A stretch of DNA of 6,050 bases from an uncultured Flavobacteriales bacterium. Lineage in GTDB: Bacteria; Bacteroidota; Bacteroidia; Flavobacteriales_D; Crocinitomicaceae. The stretch lies in assembly GCA_903879765.1 (NCBI GenBank), contig CAIRMS010000031.1:1-6050 (forward strand), read 5' to 3'. Positions 1 through 5,676 of the stretch are shown in pieces. Under the pieces are notes generated by a model. That model was given only the letters and a program-made list of their open reading frames with translations. It was not told where the DNA came from and did no database searches. A program made the position numbers and the translations under genes. The stretch's first letter is position 1; each line of letters begins with the position of its first letter.

Positions 1-81
1 CTTTACAACCTGACGTTTAAATGCCTCACTGTAGATTTGTGGGGGATTTGACTTTTTTCCTTTTTCCTTTTTATTTGACAT
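1..81 (-). CDS. IS3/IS911-type transposase OrfA, N-terminal fragment cut by the window edge
   Basis: Only the first 27 codons are visible. The protein starts with a lysine-rich stretch, MSNKKEKGKK, and continues with IYSEAFKRQVVK. The pattern Y-S-x-x-F-K-x-x-V-V is the start of the helix-turn-helix (HTH_Tnp_1/IS911 OrfA type) that binds the ends of IS3-family elements. In that family OrfA is followed by an overlapping OrfB with a DDE integrase core, made as OrfAB by programmed -1 frameshifting; this would lie left of the window. The ATG at 79-81 was chosen because it is the only one ahead of the motif. The frame is open further upstream but has no other ATG there. A different HTH protein is possible, but the flanking repeat-like sequence favours a transposase. 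Confidence 0.6.
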   Translation of the reverse strand, partial: MSNKKEKGKKSNPPQIYSEAFKRQVVK

Positions 82-124
82 ATAATTGAATTTATAGTCA
101 ACTTTTTCTAGGACGAGACAGACA
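1..124 (-). mobile_element. End of an IS3-like insertion sequence (partial, runs off left edge)
   Basis: Read on the minus strand from 124, the sequence begins TGTCTGTCTCGTCCTAG and continues through GTTGAC to an ATG at 81 that opens a transposase-like reading frame. A TG start, a short leader of about 40 nt and then OrfA is the usual layout of the left end of an IS3-family element. The exact outer boundary (124 or 120) is uncertain, because the other end and any target duplication lie outside the window. The element abuts the ahcY terminator. The assignment rests on layout and on the partial protein; the inverted repeat itself was not confirmed against its partner. Confidence 0.5.
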
Positions 125-125
125 T

Positions 126-162
126 AAAAATAGCCCTGACAATTTTGTCAGGGCTATTTTTT
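126..162 (-). terminator. Strong bidirectional intrinsic terminator of ahcY
   Basis: A near-perfect inverted repeat has arms at about 126-141 and 146-161. The core TAGCCCTGACA pairs with TGTCAGGGCTA around a 4-nt loop. The minus-strand transcript ends in a run of five U directly after the stem, and the plus-strand transcript in six. It lies 12 bp past the ahcY stop codon, so ahcY is its obvious client. The symmetry means it would also stop transcription arriving from the left. Confidence 0.93.
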
Positions 163-174
163 GTTGGTATATTT

Positions 175-1467
175 TTAGTAACGGTAATGTTCCGCTTTAA
201 ATGGACCTTCAACTGCTACGCCAATGTAATCAGCTTGATCAGTGCTTAATGTTTCAAGTTCTACACCGATTTTTGCAAGGTGTAAACGAGCTACTTTTTC
301 ATCTAAATGTTTTGGAAGCATGTACACATCGTTTTCATATTTATCTGAATGCAACCAGATCTCTAATTGCGCCAATGTTTGATTCGTAAATGAATTCGAC
401 ATGACAAATGATGGGTGACCTGTTGCGCAACCAAGATTTACTAAACGTCCTTCTGCAAGAATAATAATGTCCTTACCATTGATGTTGTATAAATCTACTT
501 GTGGTTTGATCTCGATTTTTGAAGCTCCATGATTGTTGTTCAACCAAGCCATATCGATTTCATTATCGAAGTGTCCGATATTACAAACAATCGCTTTGTC
601 TTTCATGTTTTCGAAATGACGACCAACAACGATGTTTTTGTTTCCTGTTGTTGTGACGATAATGTCACCTAAATGAACCACTGAATCCAAACGTTTTACT
701 TCGAATCCGTCCATGGCAGCTTGTAACGCACAAATTGGATCGATTTCCGTAACGATTACACGAGCTCCAGCACCTTTTAATGATGCAGCAGATCCTTTTC
801 CAACATCTCCGTAACCACATACAACAGCAACTTTTCCAGCCATCATTGTATCTGTTGCACGACGAATAGAATCCACTAAAGACTCTTTACATCCGTATTT
901 GTTATCGAATTTTGATTTTGTTACTGAATCATTTACATTGATTGCAGGCATTACCAATGTTCCATTTTTCACACGCTCGTACAAACGGTGAACACCAGTC
1001 GTAGTTTCTTCGGATAATCCTTTGATGTCTTTTGTTAATTCAGGGAAACGATCGAAGACCATATTCGTTAAATCTCCACCGTCATCCAAAATCATGTTTA
1101 ATGGTTTTCCTTCTTCAAAAGCGAATAACGTTTGTTCGATACACCAATCGAATTCTTCTTCGTTCATTCCTTTCCATGCGAAAACTGGAATTCCAGCAGC
1201 GGCAATAGCAGCAGCAGCATGATCTTGCGTAGAGAAGATGTTACATGATGACCAAGTTACCTCAGCTCCTAATTCTACCAATGTTTCAATTAGAACAGCT
1301 GTCTGAATTGTCATGTGAAGACAACCAGCAACTCTCGCGCCAGCTAATGGTTTTGTGGTTCCGTATTCTTCACGAAGCGACATAAGTCCGGGCATTTCTG
1401 CCTCGGCTAATTTAATTTCTTTTCTACCCCATTCAGCCAAGCTGATGTCTTTAACTTTATAAGCCAT
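175..1467 (-). CDS. ahcY: S-adenosylhomocysteine hydrolase (adenosylhomocysteinase)
   Basis: This cytosolic NAD-dependent enzyme reversibly splits S-adenosylhomocysteine into adenosine and homocysteine. It relieves product inhibition of methyltransferases and feeds the methionine cycle. The 430-residue protein is complete. The NAD-binding loop GYGDVGKG is at 218-225. Residues matching known catalytic positions of the human enzyme are present: His51, Asp129 (LDDGGDLT), Glu154 (SEETTTG), Lys184 and Asp188 (NVNDSVTKSKFDN) and His299 (GHFDNEID). The C-terminal tail FKAEHYRY supplies the Lys424/Tyr428 that close over a neighbouring subunit's NAD in the tetramer. The length matches the compact class of about 430 residues that lacks the insertion of about 40 residues found in many bacterial homologues. 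It has its own candidate promoter and a strong terminator, so it is probably transcribed alone. Confidence 0.98.
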   Translation of the reverse strand: MAYKVKDISLAEWGRKEIKLAEAEMPGLMSLREEYGTTKPLAGARVAGCLHMTIQTAVLIETLVELGAEVTWSSCNIFSTQDHAAAAIAAAGIPVFAWKGMNEEEFDWCIEQTLFAFEEGKPLNMILDDGGDLTNMVFDRFPELTKDIKGLSEETTTGVHRLYERVKNGTLVMPAINVNDSVTKSKFDNKYGCKESLVDSIRRATDTMMAGKVAVVCGYGDVGKGSAASLKGAGARVIVTEIDPICALQAAMDGFEVKRLDSVVHLGDIIVTTTGNKNIVVGRHFENMKDKAIVCNIGHFDNEIDMAWLNNNHGASKIEIKPQVDLYNINGKDIIILAEGRLVNLGCATGHPSFVMSNSFTNQTLAQLEIWLHSDKYENDVYMLPKHLDEKVARLHLAKIGVELETLSTDQADYIGVAVEGPFKAEHYRY

Positions 1468-1501
1468 ACGTATTTTATCTATTTATTTATGTAATCGAAT
1501 G

Positions 1502-1509
1502 CAAATTTA
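1502..1509 (-). promoter_or_regulatory. Candidate Bacteroidota -7 promoter element for ahcY
   Basis: On the minus strand this reads TAAATTTG, an exact match to the Bacteroidota sigma-ABfr -7 consensus TAnnTTTG. It sits 34 bp ahead of the ahcY ATG, predicting a 5' leader of roughly 25-30 nt. No good TTG -33 element is found at the usual spacing, so the call rests on the -7 element and its position. The leader is too short for a SAM or SAH riboswitch. Confidence 0.55.
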
Positions 1510-1527
1510 CTACTTAAATGTGTAATC

Positions 1528-1550
1528 ATAAAAGGATACAAAAGAATCCT
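1528..1550 (-). terminator. Weak candidate terminator after hemH
   Basis: On the minus strand AGGAT (1550-1546) pairs with ATCCT (1537-1533) across an 8-nt loop, followed by TTTTAT. The stem overlaps the hemH stop codon and has only five pairs, so termination would be partial at best. Read-through from hemH into ahcY is plausible. Confidence 0.25.
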
Positions 1551-2574
1551 AGTTCATTTTTTGCCGAATCAGTTTTTCTAACCCATTGACAAATAATGGA
1601 TGCGTATTCGAACTTGGTACTAATTGTACTTTTTCACCACCAAATTCCTCAAAAATCTCTTGGTATTCTTCTCCAATTTCAATTAAGGTTTCTAGGCAGT
1701 CAGCTACAAATGCAGGACTAAAAACCAAAAGTTTTTTCGCGCCTTTCTTCCCCCATTCTTCCACTACTTTATCTGAGAAAGGTGTCAACCATTTTTTATC
1801 TAATCTTGATTGAAAACAAACCGTGTATTGGTCGTGTGTTAAGCCTATTTTTTCAGCAATCAGTCTTGTTGTCGCAAATGCTGTGGCTTTATAGCAGAAT
1901 TTATTTCGGTCATTCAATTCTGTTTCACATGGTTCATCCGCACACAAGTCAGTACCTTCGTATACTTTATCCACTTGTCTCTCTGGTAATCCGTGGTAAG
2001 AAAATAAAACGTGGTCGTACTCTTTTAAGTTGAATTGTTTCGTGTTCTCTACAATCGAATCAATGTATCCTTCGTTGTCCCAAAACTGACTGATGATTTT
2101 AATTTCAGGAATAACCCACCATTTACGAATGATGTTCATCGCTTTTTCCACGGCAGAACCTGTTGAAGCACTTGCGTACTGAGGAAACAATGGAAGAATT
2201 ATAATTTCGTCGTAATTCGCCTGATGCATGCGTTCAAGTACACTGTCCATAGATGGATTTTGATAGCGCATGGCCATTTCGACGGTGACATGCTCATTCT
2301 GAAACGCATCCTGCAACATTTCTTGAACCTTAAGTGTGTGTGTCTTCAACGGTGAAACGCCACCCCCTAATTCCCAAAGTTCTTTATAGATTTTGGCTGA
2401 TTTCGGGGCTCTGAATGGAACAATAATACCGTTCACCAAAATTTTACGCGCAATCCATGGGATGTCGATGACGCGAGGGTCATTTAAAAATTCCGTTAAA
2501 TAACGTCTGACGTCACTTGTTTTTGGACTGTCTGGCGTTCCCAATTGAAGCAATAAGACTCCCGTTTTTTTCAT
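1549..2574 (-). CDS. hemH: Ferrochelatase
   Basis: This enzyme inserts Fe2+ into protoporphyrin IX (or coproporphyrin III in some lineages) at the end of haem synthesis. With the start used here the protein has 341 residues, normal for bacteria. It opens with KKTGVLLLQLGTPDSP, the family's standard N-terminus. The signature FSYHGLPER (191-199) holds catalytic His194, and FVADCLETLIEI holds the conserved Glu295. PLFPQYASAST (128-138) and QSRLDKKWLTP (255-265) are further family blocks. The frame stays open to an ATG at 2670, which would add 32 unrelated residues. The ATG at 2574 is preferred because homology begins there and a -7 promoter element lies inside the extension. Cys211, Cys216, Cys227 and Cys253 cluster behind the catalytic His, and Cys293 is near Glu295; a metal or Fe-S role is possible but not shown. 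It is divergent from the LuxE-like gene. Confidence 0.96.
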   Translation of the reverse strand: MKKTGVLLLQLGTPDSPKTSDVRRYLTEFLNDPRVIDIPWIARKILVNGIIVPFRAPKSAKIYKELWELGGGVSPLKTHTLKVQEMLQDAFQNEHVTVEMAMRYQNPSMDSVLERMHQANYDEIIILPLFPQYASASTGSAVEKAMNIIRKWWVIPEIKIISQFWDNEGYIDSIVENTKQFNLKEYDHVLFSYHGLPERQVDKVYEGTDLCADEPCETELNDRNKFCYKATAFATTRLIAEKIGLTHDQYTVCFQSRLDKKWLTPFSDKVVEEWGKKGAKKLLVFSPAFVADCLETLIEIGEEYQEIFEEFGGEKVQLVPSSNTHPLFVNGLEKLIRQKMN

Positions 2575-2598
2575 AAACTGATGATGTATTTGTATTTT

Positions 2599-2621
2599 AA
2601 CAACGTTTTTCAACGCTTGTT
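2599..2621 (-). promoter_or_regulatory. Inverted repeat at the predicted hemH transcription start
   Basis: On the minus strand this reads AACAA, a single bulged G, then CGTT, a GAAA loop, AACG and TTGTT. That gives nine pairs with one bulge and a GNRA-type tetraloop. It begins directly after the hemH -7 element and spans the predicted start site. It could be an operator half-site pair, or a hairpin at the 5' end of the mRNA if transcription starts early enough. The symmetry is visible in the sequence; any function is inferred. Confidence 0.35.
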
Positions 2622-2629
2622 CAAAATTA
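2622..2629 (-). promoter_or_regulatory. Candidate -7 promoter element for hemH
   Basis: The minus strand reads TAATTTTG, an exact TAnnTTTG match, 47 bp ahead of the preferred hemH ATG at 2574. Transcription would begin near 2615 and give a leader of about 40 nt. The element lies downstream of the alternative ATG at 2670, which argues against that longer start. No -33 TTG is found at ideal spacing; the nearest is 26 bp away. Confidence 0.5.
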
Positions 2630-2672
2630 CACACATTTCCTGGCTTGACGATGTGCAATAGACATTTCATCT

Positions 2673-2680
2673 TAACTTTG
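2673..2680 (+). promoter_or_regulatory. Candidate -7 promoter element for the LuxE-like gene
   Basis: TAACTTTG matches TAnnTTTG exactly and ends only 4 bp before the ATG at 2685, so the transcript would be leaderless or nearly so. A TTGAC lies at 2645-2649, but the 25-bp gap to the -7 element is longer than the usual 17-23 bp. The -7 match is seen directly; the promoter activity is inferred. Confidence 0.45.
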
Positions 2681-2684
2681 TTTT

Positions 2685-3656
2685 ATGAATCCGACGGAAT
2701 ATTTACTGAGTACAAGTCCTGAAAACTTTGAGGAACGTGCCTTGGCATTGTTTCATCATCAGTATGAGCATGTTTCGGTTTATCGGTCTTATGTGGATTT
2801 AATCAAAAGGGGCAATCCTCAATCATTGAATGAAATTCCATTTCTACCCATTTCTTTTTTCAAAACGACGCGAATTGTCGATCAGGAAGTGGAAAAAGTC
2901 GACCTGCATTTTCAAAGTAGTGGAACAGGAAATTCTGGCAGAAGTCAACATTTTGTGCGAGATAAACAGTGGTACGATGACTCCTTTTTATTAGGTTTCA
3001 CTCATTTCTTCGGTCCAGTTCAGGATTATGTGGTGTTGGCATTGTTGCCAAACTATGTTGATCAAGGTGCTTCATCTTTAGTATATATGGTGAATGCATT
3101 AATCCAACAATCCGGACAAGATCTTTCTGGATTTTTATTGAATGAACCAAGGACGGTACTTCAACGTTATCGAACCGCAATTTCCTTGGGTAAAAAAGTC
3201 ATTATCTTTGGTGTTTCTTACGCTTTATTGGATTTAGCTGAATTAAACATTGATCTGTCTCAAGCAATCGTCATTGAAACAGGAGGGATGAAAGGTCGAC
3301 GCAAGGAATTAACGAAAGTGGAGTTACATGCAGAGTTGGTTAAGGGGCTTGGTGTGGATCATGTTCGTTCTGAGTATGGAATGACAGAATTACTTTCCCA
3401 AGGTTATTCCTTGAAAGACGGCAAATTTCAAGTCGTTCCGTGGATGAAAATACTTATTCGTGATCCTTACGATCCATTTACGCTTTTTCCCAACGAACGA
3501 AGTGGTGGAATTAATGTCATCGATTTAGCAAATCAACATAGTTGTGCGTTTATACAAACACAAGATTTAGGTCGAATGGTGCATGACGGATTTTTTTTAG
3601 AGGGTCGCTTTGATGAAGCAGATATCCGTGGTTGTAATCTTCTCGTTGAGCAGTAA
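2685..3656 (+). CDS. LuxE/acyl-protein synthetase-like acyl-adenylating enzyme
   Basis: The protein has 323 residues and resembles LuxE (PF04443) and the related core of the adenylate-forming (ANL) superfamily, which activates carboxylic acids with ATP. Motifs appear in ANL order: the phosphate-binding loop SSGTGNSGRS (78-87), ETGGMKGRRKE (198-208), the YGMTE block (231-235), TQDLGR (292-297) and GRFDEADIRG (307-316). The protein ends just after this last block, so the usual C-terminal ANL lid with its catalytic lysine is absent. LuxE itself transfers the acyl group to a cysteine; Cys287 and Cys317 are the only cysteines here. It has no signal peptide or membrane segment, so it is probably cytosolic. 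It is the first gene of a four-gene plus-strand run. The acyl substrate and acceptor are unknown, and there are no luciferase or reductase genes nearby, so bioluminescence is not implied. Confidence 0.8.
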   Translation: MNPTEYLLSTSPENFEERALALFHHQYEHVSVYRSYVDLIKRGNPQSLNEIPFLPISFFKTTRIVDQEVEKVDLHFQSSGTGNSGRSQHFVRDKQWYDDSFLLGFTHFFGPVQDYVVLALLPNYVDQGASSLVYMVNALIQQSGQDLSGFLLNEPRTVLQRYRTAISLGKKVIIFGVSYALLDLAELNIDLSQAIVIETGGMKGRRKELTKVELHAELVKGLGVDHVRSEYGMTELLSQGYSLKDGKFQVVPWMKILIRDPYDPFTLFPNERSGGINVIDLANQHSCAFIQTQDLGRMVHDGFFLEGRFDEADIRGCNLLVEQ

Positions 3657-3674
3657 CTATTTTTAATATCTTTG
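3646..3674 (+). promoter_or_regulatory. Promoter for the TSUP-M20D-lipoprotein genes
   Basis: TTG at 3646-3648 is followed after 18 bp by TATCTTTG at 3667-3674, a good match to the two-part Bacteroidota promoter (TTG, about 17-23 bp, TAnnTTTG). The -33 element overlaps the end of the LuxE-like gene. Only 7 bp separate the -7 element from the ATG at 3682, predicting a leaderless or very short-leader transcript. Confidence 0.6.
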
Positions 3675-3681
3675 ACTACAA

Positions 3682-4077
3682 ATGACGCCACAAACCATTC
3701 TTATTTTAGCCATCATTGGAGTATTCGCAGGAATTCTTAGTGGATTCGTTGGTGTAGGAGGAGGGGTGATTATTGTTCCGGCCTTGGTATTCTTTCTTGG
3801 AATATCACAACATACAGCTCAGGGTACAAGTCTTTTTGTTTTATCGATGCCCGTTGTACTTTTTGCAGTGATTAACTACTGGAAATCTGGAAATGTCGAA
3901 TGGAAATATGGACTTGTGATTGCAGCTACATTTTTAATCGGTGCATACGTTGGATCGAAATTATCCTTAAAACTTTCACCAGGAATGGTCAAGTTGATTT
4001 TTGGGATATTTTTAGCCTACGTTTCATTTCGTTTGATTTTATCTGGTTATTCATCTATTTCATCCAATGAATCCTGA
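3682..4077 (+). CDS. Half-length TauE/SafE (TSUP) family membrane protein
   Basis: This inner-membrane protein of 131 residues belongs to the TSUP family, whose members move sulfite, sulfoacetate, sulfolactate or other small organic anions. The family block GFVGVGGGVIIVPAL is at 21-35, and a second conserved stretch, GAYVGSKLSLKL, at 87-98. Hydrophobic segments lie at roughly 5-22, 28-40, 50-66, 75-93 and 103-120; the tail SGYSSISSNES is polar. Typical TSUP proteins have about 250 residues in two homologous halves, whereas this has one half with intact ends and no frameshift, so it probably works as a homodimer. Short versions of this kind are known in Bacteroidota. The start follows a well-formed promoter. 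The 3' end overlaps the M20D gene by 11 nt. The substrate cannot be told. Confidence 0.88.
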   Translation: MTPQTILILAIIGVFAGILSGFVGVGGGVIIVPALVFFLGISQHTAQGTSLFVLSMPVVLFAVINYWKSGNVEWKYGLVIAATFLIGAYVGSKLSLKLSPGMVKLIFGIFLAYVSFRLILSGYSSISSNES

Positions 4078-5251
4078 CAAACTGAAGTTATCCGTATCGG
4101 AACTTTTTGATGAAGTTCGTTCTTGGCGTGAGCACATGCACCGTCATCCAGAACCTTCTTTTCAAGAAAAAAACACCATGCTTTTTGTTTCTGAAATCTT
4201 ATCTCGTTATGGGATTGAGCATGAAACGAATGTCGCAGAAACTGGTGTAGTTGCATGGATTGGTGCTGATCATCATACAAAGGATCAGAACTGTATCGGA
4301 TTACGTGCGGACCTTGATGCTTTACCGATACAAGAAGAAAATGTTGTTCCATATAAATCTGAGGTGGATGGTTGGATGCATGCCTGCGGACATGATGTTC
4401 ATACGTCCATCTTGTTAGGTTCAGCAGTTATTTTACAGGCGAATCGCAACGACTTACCACACCCCATAAAATTAATTTTTCAACCGGGTGAAGAAATGAA
4501 TCCAGGTGGAGCAAGCTTGATGATGAAAGCCGGTGTGTTGCAACATCCAAGCGTAGAAAAAATGTATGCCCTTCACGTATTTCCAGAAATGGAGGTGGGA
4601 AATATTGGTTTGCGTCCGGGATTGTATATGGCATCCAGTGATGAGTTGCATGTGACGATTAAAGGTGTTGGTGGACACGGAGCATTGCCTGAAAAGTGTG
4701 TTAATCCCATTGAAATGGGAGCGCTTTGGATGAGTCGTGTGAAAACACGTTTTATCGAGGAGTGTCCGACAGCTGTTCCACATGTGTTAACATTTGGACG
4801 TTTTGAAGCACTGGGATCAACGAATGTCATTCCTTCCGAAGCACAGATTAAAGGTACTTTTCGCACCATGGATGAGATTTGGAGAGCAAAAGCTTACACG
4901 ATATTAGAAGATGAAGCAAGTGCTGTTTCAATGCTTTTTGGAGGTCAAATCGATTTGCAGATCTCCAAAGGATATCCATTCTTGAAAAATGATGAAGTTC
5001 TTACTTCCGAATTGAAGTCACTTTTCGAATCCGTGTTTGGTGAAGATCAAATTCATCACCTAGATTTGCGCATGACCGCAGAGGACTTCGCCTTTTACAG
5101 CCAAGAAATCCCAGTTTGTTTCTTTCGATTAGGCGTTGGAAATAAGGAACAAGGAATTACTTATGCTGTTCATCATCCACGCTTTAACATTGATTCCGAT
5201 GCCTTGAAAATGGGTATGATTGCCATGTGTAGCATTGCGTTTAACAAATGA
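4067..5251 (+). CDS. M20D family metallo-amidohydrolase (N-acyl-amino-acid / hippurate hydrolase type)
   Basis: This zinc- or manganese-dependent hydrolase of 394 residues is normal length for M20D enzymes, which remove acyl groups from amino acids (hippurate, N-acetyl-amino acids, IAA conjugates). The N-terminus shows RxHMHRHPEPSFQE (21-34), the family hallmark. Metal ligands and the catalytic base are recognisable: Cys107 and His109 in MHACGHDVHT, Glu142/Glu143 in QPGEE, His170 in LHVFP, and His369 in HHPRF. The lid-domain motif GGHGALPEKCVNP (202-214) contains the conserved His204. The usual His after the proline (PHxxxDP) is Glu209 here, which may affect substrate choice. There is no signal peptide, so it should be cytosolic. 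Its ATG lies 11 nt inside the TSUP gene, implying translational coupling. Its stop overlaps the next gene's ATG. The exact substrate is not predictable. Confidence 0.95.
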   Translation: MNPDKLKLSVSELFDEVRSWREHMHRHPEPSFQEKNTMLFVSEILSRYGIEHETNVAETGVVAWIGADHHTKDQNCIGLRADLDALPIQEENVVPYKSEVDGWMHACGHDVHTSILLGSAVILQANRNDLPHPIKLIFQPGEEMNPGGASLMMKAGVLQHPSVEKMYALHVFPEMEVGNIGLRPGLYMASSDELHVTIKGVGGHGALPEKCVNPIEMGALWMSRVKTRFIEECPTAVPHVLTFGRFEALGSTNVIPSEAQIKGTFRTMDEIWRAKAYTILEDEASAVSMLFGGQIDLQISKGYPFLKNDEVLTSELKSLFESVFGEDQIHHLDLRMTAEDFAFYSQEIPVCFFRLGVGNKEQGITYAVHHPRFNIDSDALKMGMIAMCSIAFNK

Positions 5252-5676
5252 GAAAAATCGCATACATATTCACCGCATTTATCTTTATGCTGTCATCATG
5301 TAACAAGCAGAAGGCACAATTAAAACGTATTGATGGAAATTGGCGCGTTGAGTTGGCACGCATTTCCATTGGAGAAGGTTTCACGTTTTATGATAGTTTA
5401 CCCTTCGGTCAGATCAGCATTTCTTCAGATCTGGGTAAAATAAACGGGAGATTAGATTTTGATTACAGCGAATTTGGTCTAAGTCAAGTTCAAGATTCCT
5501 TTGTGACAAAAAACGCCACTTTTACATTGAATGAAAAAGGAGATCGAATGAAAGTTTTTCGCGAATATGACACCATTGACATGCGCATATTACTCTCCTC
5601 AAAAGAAAGTTTAGAATTGGAATATTACGATTATCAACAGTACCGATTGCGTCGTTTTGCCTTGCGCAGGGATTAA
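5248..5676 (+). CDS. Small lipoprotein of unknown function
   Basis: This 142-residue protein has a lipoprotein signal: positive MRK, a hydrophobic stretch at 4-15, and a lipobox LSSC with the acylated Cys18. After cleavage it would be anchored in the inner or outer membrane, facing the periplasm or the surface. The mature part starts with a short polar linker and then GNWRVELARISIG, followed by alternating strands rich in aromatic residues (FTFYDS, GRLDFDYSEF, LELEYYDYQQYRLRRF). That pattern suggests a small beta-barrel or lipocalin-like fold, as in many Bacteroidota lipoproteins, but no specific family is recognised. Its ATG overlaps the M20D stop in an ATGA, so it is cotranslated with the TSUP-M20D pair. 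The stop shares bases with that of the convergent DUF59 gene. Confidence 0.8.
   Translation: MRKIAYIFTAFIFMLSSCNKQKAQLKRIDGNWRVELARISIGEGFTFYDSLPFGQISISSDLGKINGRLDFDYSEFGLSQVQDSFVTKNATFTLNEKGDRMKVFREYDTIDMRILLSSKESLELEYYDYQQYRLRRFALRRD

Noticed and set aside
201..1222. Plus-strand open frames of 62 and 66 codons opposite ahcY
   Set aside because: They are antisense shadows of a strongly conserved gene, with no promoter or family resemblance.
1468..1548. Possible SAH or SAM riboswitch ahead of ahcY
   Set aside because: The predicted leader is only about 25-30 nt, and no riboswitch-like paired core is visible in the 81-bp gap.
1586..2033. Plus-strand open frames of 75 and 83 codons opposite hemH
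   Set aside because: They are antisense to a clear ferrochelatase and have no domain or start signal.
2575..2670. N-terminal extension of hemH to an ATG at 2670
   Set aside because: The added 32 residues lack ferrochelatase homology and contain the likely hemH promoter element.
2998..3180. Minus-strand 60-codon open frame inside the LuxE-like gene
   Set aside because: It is antisense to a gene with ordered motifs; the length is expected by chance.
2685..3656. Bioluminescence (lux) locus because of the LuxE-like protein
   Set aside because: There are no luciferase, reductase or acyl-transferase lux genes in the window. LuxE-family proteins occur in many non-luminous bacteria.
4047..4869. 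Several overlapping minus-strand open frames of 68-103 codons opposite the M20D gene
   Set aside because: They lie antisense to a gene with intact catalytic motifs, show no recognisable domains, and overlap each other in several frames.
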